DNA from: Megascapheus bottae
Taxonomy: Eukaryota > Chordata > Mammalia > Rodentia > Geomyidae
NCBI GenBank assembly: GCA_024803745.1
Contig: JANJXV010000013.1
Span: forward strand, 6,076,001 to 6,140,000
Length of the DNA stretch: 64,000 nucleotides
Reading direction: 5' to 3'
The position numbers and the translations under genes were made by a program. Each line of letters begins with the position of its first letter. Positions within the stretch are counted from its first letter, which is position 1. The notes under the pieces were generated by a model. It had not been told where the DNA came from, did no database searches, and was given only the letters and a program-made list of their open reading frames with translations. Below are positions 11,717 to 23,029 of the stretch, piece after piece.

Positions 11717-11958
11717 TTTTTTATTGGTAGTGGGGCTTGAACCCTGGGCCTGGGCATTGTCCCTGAGTTCTTCAGCTCAAGGCCACCACCCTACTCCTTG
11801 AGCCACAGCACCACTTCCAGTTTTATGGCGGTTAGGTGGGGATAAGAGTCTCATGGACTTTTGTGCCCGGCTGCCCAGGCTGGCTTGGAATGTGATCCTC
11901 AAATTTCAGCCTCCTCAGTAGCTAAGACGAAGGCATGAGCCATCAGCACCTGGCCTAC
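11717..11958 (-). mobile_element. S2 SINE
   Basis: ttttattggtagtggggctt to catgagccatcagcacctggcc. It carries the cttcagctcaaggc subtype of the tRNA-like unit and a duplicated 'ctgcccaggctg'. Confidence 0.87.
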
Positions 11959-12146
11959 TGAATATATTTTCCAGCAATAACCATATAAAGAAAATACTTT
12001 CAAAATTACATCAATATTACTGTTAATACTAAAAAAATGAAAATCAAAATTTTTTATAGTATAGTTGATTTTAATACGAGAAACACTTTTATGTTGATAT
12101 CATTTTATTTCATTCCTGTGAAATATGTCACTTGTTTCTATAATAG

Positions 12147-12287
12147 GTTAATCATTTTGGATTTAGTGATGTGAAATCCTTTAAACAGCGGTACCTAATA
12201 TCTGATAGACACTGGAAGGAAGATGGTGGATCCATACTTTTCTACACTGGCAATGAAGGGGACATTGTCTGGTTTAGCAATAATACG
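12147..12287 (+). CDS. PRCP: PRCP coding exon 2
   Basis: This exon has 47 codons, phase 0 at both ends, beginning VNHFGF and ending WFSNNT. It is preceded by an acceptor ending taatag and followed by donor gtatgt. It encodes the start of the mature enzyme's alpha/beta-hydrolase core (FYTGNEGD strand-turn region). The terminal NNT is an N-glycosylation sequon that matches human Asn101. A cysteine at this site in human PRCP (WFCNNT) is serine here, which removes an unpaired cysteine. The polypyrimidine tract of the acceptor is short and interrupted. Confidence 0.96.
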
Positions 12288-12886
12288 GTATGTACCAGTG
12301 TGAAATTCCTGCGCTTCAAACATTTGCTTTTTCTTACAGTAAACTGGAAAAATGTTTTCAGTGTAGATGACCAGATGTTACTGTTCTTAAAATGTGAAAT
12401 TCTTTAAAAACAAAACAAAACACGAAAGACAAACTCAGTAATAGCAAAAATGCATGGTAGACAGTTCACAAAAGGATAAAACAGATATATCCAAGAATAC
12501 CTGTGTATTCAACTTCAAAGAATTAGAAAGAAATGCTTTCCTTTGAAAACTGGTGCTGGAGCTTAAACTCAACACCTGAGCATTTATCCATCCTCAGGCT
12601 GGAGCCCGAGTCACAGCTCCACTTCCATACTGTCCTCCCAGGCTGGCTTCAACACATTATTCTCAGATCTCAGCCTCCTGAGTAGCTAGGCTGATTACAG
12701 ACATAAGCCACCCGTGTCCAGCGTGAACAAGGCGATACCACCTCCACAGGTACCATGTCACATTCTCCACGCTCACGTTCCTGCAGCTCTTTTTGTTGCT
12801 TACTGTTGACCCAAACAAATGCTTTGAGGTTGATAGTCCTTGTTAGGGAATAATCCATTAAAAAGCAAGAACAGGCATTAAGAATG

Positions 12887-12928
<42 letters not shown>

Positions 12929-15900
12929 ATGTGTGCACGCACATATGTGCTAGTCCCGGGACTTGAATTCAGGGCCTAGATGCTTCTTTTTTTTTGAGGG
13001 GAGCAGACTTTTACTGGGGGCCCGGTGGGGGGGATCTCAATCTTTCCTGGCGGCAGCCTTCCGCATGGCGGCCAGCACACTGCTCAGCTCCTCGCGCTTC
13101 CTCTTGGCGCGGACCGCGTGCGTCCCCACCCTCTTCGTGATGCACTTGAGCGCCCGCTTGTCCTTGGACACCTTGAGCGGCTCCATGGCGCGCCGCTCGC
13201 ACGGGGCGAGGCCGCACACCTCTCGGATCATGTCCCGCACGAACTTGGTGTGCTTGGTGAGGCGCCCACGGCGCAGAGCCATGGCTGCCGTTCTCCCCCT
13301 AGATGCTTCTTTTGCTCAAGGCTAACACTCTACCGCTTTGAGTCATGGCACCACTTCAAAGAATGACATTTTTTAATCACTGCGCAATCATCAAATCCAT
13401 TGACACTGGCGCTTGGGGTGCTTTCTAAAGGATTTTGAGGCCACAACGGAGCTCAGAATAAAAGCAAAAGAAAACAAAACACAGTGAGTGATTTCCTGGC
13501 CAGACATAGGGTGTGAGAGCCAGGAAGCCTGGCGGCCCTTGGTGTCTGTGCTTTGGAGCCAGGCAGCCTGTATTAGAGGCTTGGCTCTGCTACTTAAAAG
13601 TTGTATGAATGTAGAAATGATTTCAAGTCCCAGTGTTCTTTTTGTTTAAAACATTTTTTATTGTATTTTATTGTTGGGACGATGTATAGAGGACTTGTAG
13701 TTATATTGGTCAGGTGGTGGGGACAGTTCCAGTGTTCTTGTGTGTAATCTCACAGTGCCTGTTTCTACAGTACTGGGGATTGAATCCAGGTCCTTGTGGA
13801 TAGGTATTTTTTTCTCCCACTTGAGGTCCCTAGTCCTTTCCTTTTTCAGAGGGTCATGAGAAGAATCCGAGTAACTTATCAGCATGAACCTGGTGTATAA
13901 CAATGAATGAAACATGAATCCGTCATGAATCTGTGGAATAAGCCAAATCATGCAACTTTTCAGAGAGTTCTTTGTAGGGTTTGAACTCCTTGTTAAATAA
14001 CCACTCCTATCATTTGAGCCACTTTAGTAGCCAGAGAGTTTTTGCTGGTCTGTGTTCACAGCTATTTTGTATGGTTTGCGAAAGGTGTGATTGGTGCTTT
14101 TTTCACATCCTCATTTTAACCGGCAAGCTTTTCCTAGGGGTTCATGTGGGATGTGGCTGAAGAACTGAATGCTATGTTGGTGTTTGCTGAGCATCGATAC
14201 TATGGAAAATCCCTGCCTTTTGGTGAGCACTCCTTCAAGGTAAGTATATGTTTATCGTAAAGGAAAATATTTTTATTCGTTGTTTTCATTAAAACCAAGT
14301 CACTCAGTCTAGGCCAAGTTTAAGGGGAGTGGAATTAGACTCCACCACTGTGTGATGAATTTCTACATTCTTTTGTTGTTGTTGTTTTGTCGGTTGTGAT
14401 GGTTAAACTCTGGGCCTGGGCACTGTCCCTGAGTCCTTCAGCTCAAGGCTAACACTCTACCACTTTGAGCCACAGTACCACTTCAGGTTTTTCTGGTGGT
14501 TCATTGGAGATGAGTCTCATGGACTTTCCTGCCAGGGCTGGCTTTGAACAAGGATCCTCAGATCTCAGCCTCCTGAGTAGCTAGTATTACAGGCATGAAC
14601 CACCAATGCTGGGAGGGATACATTTTATTTTTACCAGTGATCTTTATCTCAGCGCTTAGTTTCTCTGTGGCTACATTGCAGATATTTTAAATATGTCAAG
14701 ATTTAGAATAAAATTACAACAGTTTGCTGTTAAGTTTAGCTTTATGTTGTGTGTGTGAGTGTGTGTACACGCGCATGCTTGTGTATGTTCATGTATGCCA
14801 GTCCTGGGGCTGGAACTCAGACCCTGGGCACTATCCGTTAGCTTACTCACGCCAGGCTGTTGCTGCTCTACCACTTTTGTCAAAAGCTCCAATTCCAACT
14901 TTTTGCTGGAGAAGTGAAGATAGATTCTCATGGACTTCCCTGCACAGGTTGGCTTTAGACTGTGATTCTCAGATCTCAGTCTTCTGAGTAGCTAGGATTA
15001 TAGATGTGAGCTACCAACACCCAGCTCAGTTTTCTATTCTATCCCATTTGTTGTTGAATGTCACTTATATTTTCCTATTATTTCTACAGTTTCAGTAAGG
15101 TCTTAAGTAACTAGCAGCCAATAGAAATTACATTTGAAAGAGGAAACACAGGTGTGTTATATGACAGGCTTGAAAGGAAAGAATATTGTTATACCTAACA
15201 AATAAACCAACTGATTGTGATGTGGCCCCGGGGTCTGAGGTGATAGGGACATACCAGGACTGTGCTGTGGGGAATGGAGACAAATTAGAACTCAACTCCC
15301 TTCAGACAAGCACATAATGCTTTGATTGGGCATGTTAGCACAACTGCTTGGAAATTGTATTTGAAGAAAAGCTTATGTGGATCTATGTTCCTCTCTTTGC
15401 CCCACTTTTTCTTTTAGGATTCTAGACACTTGAATTTTCTGACATCAGAACAAGCCCTGGTTGATTTTGTAGAGTTAATTAAATACTTGAAAAGAGCAAT
15501 CCCTGGAGCCGAAAAGCAACCTGTCATTGCCATAGGGGGCTCTTATGGTGGCATGCTTGCAGCCTGGCTGAGGATGAAATACCCTCATATAGTAGTTGGG
15601 TAAGTGCATGTATGCACATAAGTGGATCTAAGCACTTTTCACTGACCATCGAGGCAAACCTAGATATTTGTTTGGGGGTAAGAAATATCTTTTTTTTTTT
15701 GGCCAGTGCTGGGCTGAGCTCAGGGCCTGAGTACTGTCCTTGGACTTTCTCAAGGCTAGAGCTCTACCACTTGAGCCTCAGCACCATTCCGGCTTTTTCT
15801 TTTGTATGTATGTGGTACCGAGGAATTGAACCCTGGCCTTTGTGCATGCTAGGCAAGCACTCTACCACTAGGCAAAACTCCTGGCCTAGAAATATCTCTT

Positions 15901-18900
15901 TTATCTTATTGAGATTTCTAGTTTCTCTCTCATTAACATCACATCTTTTTCTCTACATTTTAACTCAGTGTTGTTTCATTGTTGGTTTCTCCTCTGTAGA
16001 GCTCTTGCAGCTTCTGCCCCTATTTGGCACTTTGAGGATTTGGTTCCTTGTGGTGTGTTTATGAAGATTGTGACTGCAGACTTTAAGAAAACTAATCCAA
16101 ATTGTTCACAGAGCATCCGTAAATCCTGGGAAGCCATTAATCGACTTGCAGGTTCAGGTAAGCTTTAATTAACAGGACTTTATTTGTTTCTTTTTTTTTT
16201 TAAAGAAAGGATTTATTTTAGTCTAACTTGATAAAGTAAGGAAAAATGGGAAAAGAAAGAGGAGAAACATTTCCTGCTTCCCATGCAGGAAATGGAGTAA
16301 AGACTCACATTCTGCACATACTTTTTTGACAAGGACCTTGTACTTGTTAGATAAGTGCTTTACCACCTAAACCCTGCCCCCTGATTCTTTTTGGTCTGTT
16401 TGTATTTCAGATAGGGTCTTGCACTTTGCCCAGACCAGTGGTCCTCTAACTGATGTCTTCCTTGTAGCTGGGATTACAAATATGAATCACCGGGCCACGA
16501 TTATTCTTTCATATAGGTCTTGTTAACTTTGTTGCCTAGGTTGGACTCAGGTCTATCTTCTCATATATTTGTTGTTGTTGTTGCTGGTTGTGGAGCTTGA
16601 ACTCAGAGCCTGGGTGCTGCTGCCACTGAGCTCTTTTGCTCAAGTCTAGTGCTCTACCTCTATAATTTCTATAATCCTAGTTCCTCAGAAGACTGAGATC
16701 TGAGGATCACAGTTTGAAGCCAACCTGAGAAGTGAATCCATGAGTATCTCTAATTTGAACTTGGATACAAATGGTAGAGTACCAGCCTTGAGTAAGAAAG
16801 CTAATTAGGGCAGTGCCCAGGCTCGGAGTTCAAGCCCCAGGACTGGCAAAAAGAAAAAAAAAAGAACAATGTCTTTTATGATACCAAACAATGATATGTA
16901 AAGACATATTCACACACTTGTGATTGTCCCGCAGGCAGTGGACTGCTGTGGCTCACTGAGACTTTTCACCTGTGTAGCCCCTTAACTTCCAATGACATCG
17001 ACCGTCTGAAAGACTGGATCTCTGAAACTTGGGTCAATTTGGCGATGGTGAACTACCCATACGAGTCTAACTTTTTGCAGCCTTTGCCTGCTTGGCCTAT
17101 CCAGGTAACAGAAAAAAAAAATGCTTCTCATCATTTTTGGAAACATACTTTTTACTTTTCTTTTTTCATATATATTCTCAAACTTACACCACCAGGGAAA
17201 TCAGAATGATATAGAAGGCTCCTGTGAGTCAAGGCTAAGCAAAAATCCTGGATTCATCTGCTTACTGTTTGGTTTTTTTTTTCAACCTTGAACATGTAAG
17301 CTTCTTTGATTTTGCCAATCCTGAGGCTTGAACTCAGGGCATGGGCATTGTCCTTAGACACTTTTTGCTCCAGGCTAGCAGTCTGCCACTTGAGCCACAG
17401 TGCCACTTCTGGCTTTTTCTGTGTACGTGGTACCGAGGGATTGAAGCCAGGGCTTTGTGCATGCTAGGCAAGCAATCTACTACTAGGCTACGGTCCCAGC
17501 CCTGAGCTTCTTTTTGAGTCTTACTTCCCTCATTTGCAAACTGAGACCTATATGAATGGGAAATAAGACTAATAGTTGCTGTTAATGGAGTAATTACTAT
17601 GCCCTATTCTGGGCTGCACACTTTGTATATGTAATAATTTAGTCTTTGTAATAGGCATATAATTCCTAGATCTATGTAATGTGTGGTTAATGCATTGCAA
17701 ATGGCAGCTGTTACAGCACTACAATTCAGGTAGCTATCAAGCATTTTAAATGCTACACGCATTGTGAAGGGTGACACTCATGGTGAATGGCAGAGGGGAA
17801 AGAGCTCATCTTAGATCCACAAGGTCAGTGATAGCCCAGAACGGCCTGCTGACCAGTGTGTGATCCTGTGTTCTCTTCCATGGAACGAGATAGTAGTTGG
17901 TATGTGGGGTTGTATTGAAGACTAAATTTAAAAACAAAATAAAACAAAATGGCGTCTGAGAAGTATAAAGACACATTGATACATTCTATCATTTTTAAGT
18001 CCTTTTACAAGTGTAAAAACATATTACACTAATTTCAAATTATTTTACAATTTGTCAGGGTTCTTACCATGTTAAAATTATTTATTGGGGCCGGGCACTG
18101 GTGGCTCACACCGGTAATCTTAGCTATTCTGGAGGTGGAGATCTGAGGACTGAGATTCAAAGCCAGCTTGGGCATGAAAGAGTCCGTGAGACTCTTATCT
18201 CCAATTAGCCACTGGAAAACTGGAAGTGGCACTGTGGCTCAAGAGGTAGGGTGGTAGCCTTGAACTGAAGAGCTCAGGTACAATGCCCAGGCCCAGAGAT
18301 CAAGCCTCACAACTGATCAAAAAAATATTTATTGAGGCTAGGTACTAGTGGTTTACACCTGTAATCTTAGAGACTCAGAAGCCTGTTATCTAAGGATCAT
18401 TGTTTGAAGCCAGGCAGGGCAGACAAATCCAAGAGACTCTTAGATTCAATTTACCAGTAAAAAGCCAGAAGAGGAGCTATGGCTTAAATGTTAGAGTGAC
18501 AGCTTTAAGTGGAAAAAGCTAAGGGAGGGTGCCTAGGCCTGAGGTTCAAGCTCAGTATCTTAGTGTGTACGTGCGCAGTTTTTTTGGCTCATGGGCCTAT
18601 GGTAATAAGAGAGCTAGGTTTCAAAAACACCTTCAGATTAACTGGTGCTTTGAACTATTTAATGCAGCTTGTTTGAAACTTTCTTTTTTATTTTGTCAGT
18701 CATGGGGCTTGAATTCTGGGCGTAGGCGCTGTCCCTGAGCCAGCTCAAGGCTACAACCCTACCGCTTGATCCACAGTGCCACTTCCGATTTTCTAGTGAT
18801 CAATTGGAGAAAAGAGTCTGACAGACTTTAGTGTCTGGGCTGTCTTTGAACCTTGGTCTTCAGATCTCAGTCTCCTGAGGAGCTAGGATTACAGGCATGA

Positions 18901-19453
18901 GCCACCGTGGCCGGTGACACTTTGTAATTTTTAAAGGAAAGAAGCCCACTTGCTATTAATTTACCTTCATGCACACAGTTACTGTTTTACACATACCAGG
19001 CTGGAGGTAATTGTGCACTGAATTGAATATGGAGAATTGATTAATAAGTCATTTTTTAATGACTTGGATCCAAATACCAAGTGGAATCCTATATTATATC
19101 ATTGAACAAAGTGGAAATGACAGGCATCATTATGCCCACTTGAAGAACAAATGTGTTGTCAGACAATAGAAAAAACCAGGATTTCCCTTATCATTTAAAA
19201 CAAGGATGCATTGTACTTATAATTTGATATTTTGAATGGAAACTCCTTTGTATAGCTTCTTAAAGATAATAAAACTTAAAACAGACAAACAAAAAAGCCC
19301 AAAAGAGGAATGGGCAAACTTTATCTGAAAGGAGCTATGTTTAGACTCTGTGAACCATATAGTGTCTGACTCACTCAATTCTGCAGCTGTAGCTTTTTGA
19401 AAGAGCCATGGGGAATTCATCAACAAGTAAGGATAGCCAATAATCAATCCTTC

Positions 19454-19529
<76 letters not shown>

Positions 19530-20463
19530 CCCCAGTCCTGGGGCTTATACTCAGGCCCTGGGCACTGTTCTTCAGTACTTTCGCTCACGGCTAGCATGCT
19601 ACCACTTGAGCCACAATACTATTTTTGGCTTTTCCTTGTGTATGTGGTACTGAGATGTGGTACTGAGGAATCACACCCAGGGCTTCATGTGTGCGAGGCA
19701 AGCACTCTACCACAAGGCCACACTCCTGACCCATCCAATAATTATTTCTAAAAACAGGAAAGAAAGCCAGAGAAATATAGCTTTTTAATATTAGTTGGTT
19801 TTTCATTATTTAGAATTGTGAGCAGTTTGATTTTTCTCTCCAGTTCTTCTCCCCCCCACCCCTGTTCCATTCCTGGGACACTGTCCTTGGGCTTTCTCAA
19901 GGCTAGTGCTCTATTATTTGAGCCATAGCACACTTCTGGCTTTTTCCATGAATGTGGTACCAAGGAATCGAACCCAGAAGCTTCGTGCATGTTAGGTAAG
20001 CACTCTACCACTAGGCCACGCTCCTGGCAACTCTTCATTTCTTTAATGTTCCATTTGAGGGGTTTTGCTGTTGAGTTTTAGATGCAGTTTTTTGGGTTTT
20101 TTTTTTTTTTGTCCTTCACTCTTAATTCCTTAGAACTAGTAAAGTATGCTTCAAATATTTTATTGTCTTTATTGTTTTGGTTTAGCATAATTCTTATATA
20201 TAATGTATATATATTTGTGTATATACTCCATATTCTAAAAGTTGATTTTTAAGGCTAGATAACATTGTCTTTCCCCCATAATTACCTGTTACTTTTATCC
20301 ATACACTGCAGTCATTTCTTACTGAAGTATCCTTTTCCTTGACATATTAAGGGCTTCTTTGGGGTTGCTTAGACTGTGATTATAGAGCCCAAGACCTCAG
20401 GTACACCAGACAAACACTCAATACCAAGCTGTATCTCCAGCTGTATCTCCTCCTCCTCCTCCT

Positions 20464-20515
<52 letters not shown>

Positions 20516-22996
20516 GGTACTGGAGCTTGAACTCAGGGTCTCCTGCTCTCAGTTACCTTTTATGCTCAAGACTGGCATGCTACTGCTTGAAGCAGATCTC
20601 CATTTCCGGATTTTTGATGGCTATTTGGAACTCTGACTTTTCTTGCCAAGGCTGGCTTCCAACAGAGGTCTTCAGATCTCAGCCTTCTGAGTAGTTAGTA
20701 TTATAGTTGTGAGCTGTCAGCGCCCCTCTGCAACAACAACAACAAAAAACAGTTTTAATTGCTAATAACATGCTTGTGATTCTGGTTTGTACCAGTGATT
20801 TTTTTTTTTTTTTGCCTCTTGCTTGAGAAACTTCCATTGTCTCTGTTTCCTCCTACAGTTAGCCCCTCATCTGAGCTTTCCATTGCCTTTCCCTCCCAAT
20901 CTTTGAGCTTTAGATCACTTTCTTTCACTGCCCATTCTATTTCTCCTTTCTTGACCTCCTCTCTGTTCTCTCAACCCACTAATCCCTGGAACACTACCCA
21001 GCTGGGGACGGCCCTTTCACTTGGATAGTTCCATTTAGCCAGAACTCCTCCTCCTTATGATACACTTCCTCCTTTTTAAAGGGCTGACAAACAGCCTTCC
21101 TTTTCTAAGTCTGTAACTCTGGCTTGGGATGGTGAGATAATATGTAACAGTTGGGTTATGGCAAAAAAAAAAATAGCAAGTGATTTTCAGTTCTCTCTGG
21201 AATTGGATCATTCTGAAGGATCCACAGACAGCCACGAAATGCCATTTTCCATGTCAATTCAACTATTGATTCTTTTCATTTGTCATTAGGCTTTGCACTC
21301 TGACTCCATTTGCTTTCGTTGACTGTTAACAGAAGCTGCAACATTCGTGCAGAAATAATTATGGATTTGGCCAGTAGGAGAAAGAATTGAAAAAGGAAAT
21401 AGAAAAGCCCTTGTCACATCAGGACCAGACTATTAGGTCTCTCAGCCTGAAGAGCTGTTTTAAAGAAAGCTGCAGTCTGTTCATTTTGGAATCTTTTACT
21501 TTTTTCTCCTCCTCTGATAACTAAGTATTTTGGCTTAGTCTTTTGAGCACACAGATAGGTATAGAGGAATAATAAGACATAAGAGGTAAAATCTCTTCCG
21601 TTTGTCTGTCTTGGTGTTTGATAATGTATGCGACCTCTCTGGGTGGTTTAAGCGGTTTAGGTGCATGCTATGAAAAGGGAGCTTTTAATGACAAAACTAA
21701 TGTGATTATCTCAGTGAGTGTGAGAGGGGTATTGAAGCCCCAGAGAAAGAAAATCTGTTAGAAAAGCTGAATGTATCTGCTTAATCCTTTCTCTAATGTG
21801 GATGGACCATGCTCTGAGAGGAGATTGATCTTTTTTTTTTTTTAACCTATCTTCTTTTCTTCCTCTTAAAAAAATTCTCTTTACTCTCCTTTTCTTCCTT
21901 TTATTCAAATGCTTATCTTTCTAGGTAGGAACACTTAAAGCTTTTAAACAAGTCATTATCTTTACCTTTTCTAGTGTACAAGTATAATGGGGTAAAAGAT
22001 AGAACTGCATATTTGGGTGTATATCAAATTAGTTTGGATGAAAGGTTTTGTGAATGGTCTATTTCCACACCATTACTGTATTCTTTAAAACTCGAATTAT
22101 TGCAGTATACTTCTCCTATACTTTTTAAGTGTGTCTTGACTGTTTACTTTTATATTAAGAAAGAAAAAGTGAGTTAAATCTACCCATGTTCAGAGGTTAT
22201 CCTTACATTGCTCTTCTGTTTTTATAATTTCCTCCTATTTACTATTGCATAGCTGAAACTTTTTTTTGCTGGGGGGGGGGGGCTAGTCCTGGGCCTTGAA
22301 CTCAGGGCCTGATCACTGTCCTTGGGCTTTCTCAAGGCCAGAGCTCTACCACTTGAGCCACAGCATCACTTCCAGCTTTTTCTATGTTTGTGGTACTGAG
22401 GAATCGAACCTGAGTCTTCATTTATGCTAGGCAAGCACTCTACCATTAGGTCAAGCTCTAGGCCCGTAGCTGAAACTTTTGATGTTTCAATCCCTTCTAT
22501 GTTCTCACCACAACAGATAAGCTCAGAAAAAAAAAAAAAGTAAAGATAATCAAAGACAGCGATATTTATTTAAGAAGGTAAGCATGAGAAGACAGGCATT
22601 GTTTTCATTAGGCACTGCTTACATTGTTCTTTTTCTCTTACATTATGTCTTTCAAATATACAAATATTTACAGTGGTTACAGATGACACATCCAGGGATT
22701 TTGTGTTCAAGTTACAGCTTTGCTACTTCCTTTCTGTGTAACTTAATCTCTGTGCTGTGGTTTCCTCATTGGCAAGTGGGAATGACTGTAATAACAATTA
22801 CAAAGTTTATATTAGATATCAGTATTTTATAAGGTCTGCAATACAATAAAGAAGAAATGGAGGGTATATATAATAAGAAAAACAGCTTGTTATTATATCA
22901 GGAATTCAGATCTTGACCTGGCTAAAATGGAGGTGCCAAACTTTTTTCAGTTTTCTAATTATTTCAGTTATTTCTGAGCTTGTTTTTCCTTTGTAT

Positions 22997-23029
<33 letters not shown>

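Larger units (their letters stand above)
1..12146 (+). other. PRCP: 3' part of PRCP intron 1
   Basis: No exon-1-like sequence is seen here: no signal peptide frame, CpG-rich block or donor in context. PRCP exon 1 must lie upstream, so intron 1 exceeds 12.1 kb. Stretches without recognised repeats are 345-1427, 2760-3480, 5150-5780, 6180-6930, 7190-7910, 8700-9360, 9550-10150 and 10720-11390. They show no coding signal. About 805-850 resembles a scrap of L1. Confidence 0.8.
12288..14137 (+). other. PRCP: PRCP intron 2
   Basis: 1.85 kb. Apart from the listed repeats and the RPL36 copy, it holds a MIR-like scrap at about 13520-13620 (ttggctctgctacttaaaag) and an L1 3'-type piece at 13650-13730. 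The rest is featureless. Confidence 0.8.

Noticed and set aside
1..12146. PRCP exon 1 inside the window
   Set aside because: No frame encoding a signal peptide followed by the expected N-terminal segment and a phase-0 donor was found.
12963..13366. Two plus-strand open frames of 113-120 codons over the GC-rich island in intron 2
   Set aside because: They are antisense shadows of the RPL36 retrocopy; the GC-rich sequence lacks stops by composition.
15612..16168. Open frames running across PRCP exon 5 and its upstream intron
   Set aside because: Part is an antisense S1 SINE, and the end is exon 5 read with its intron. The spliced frame explains the exon.
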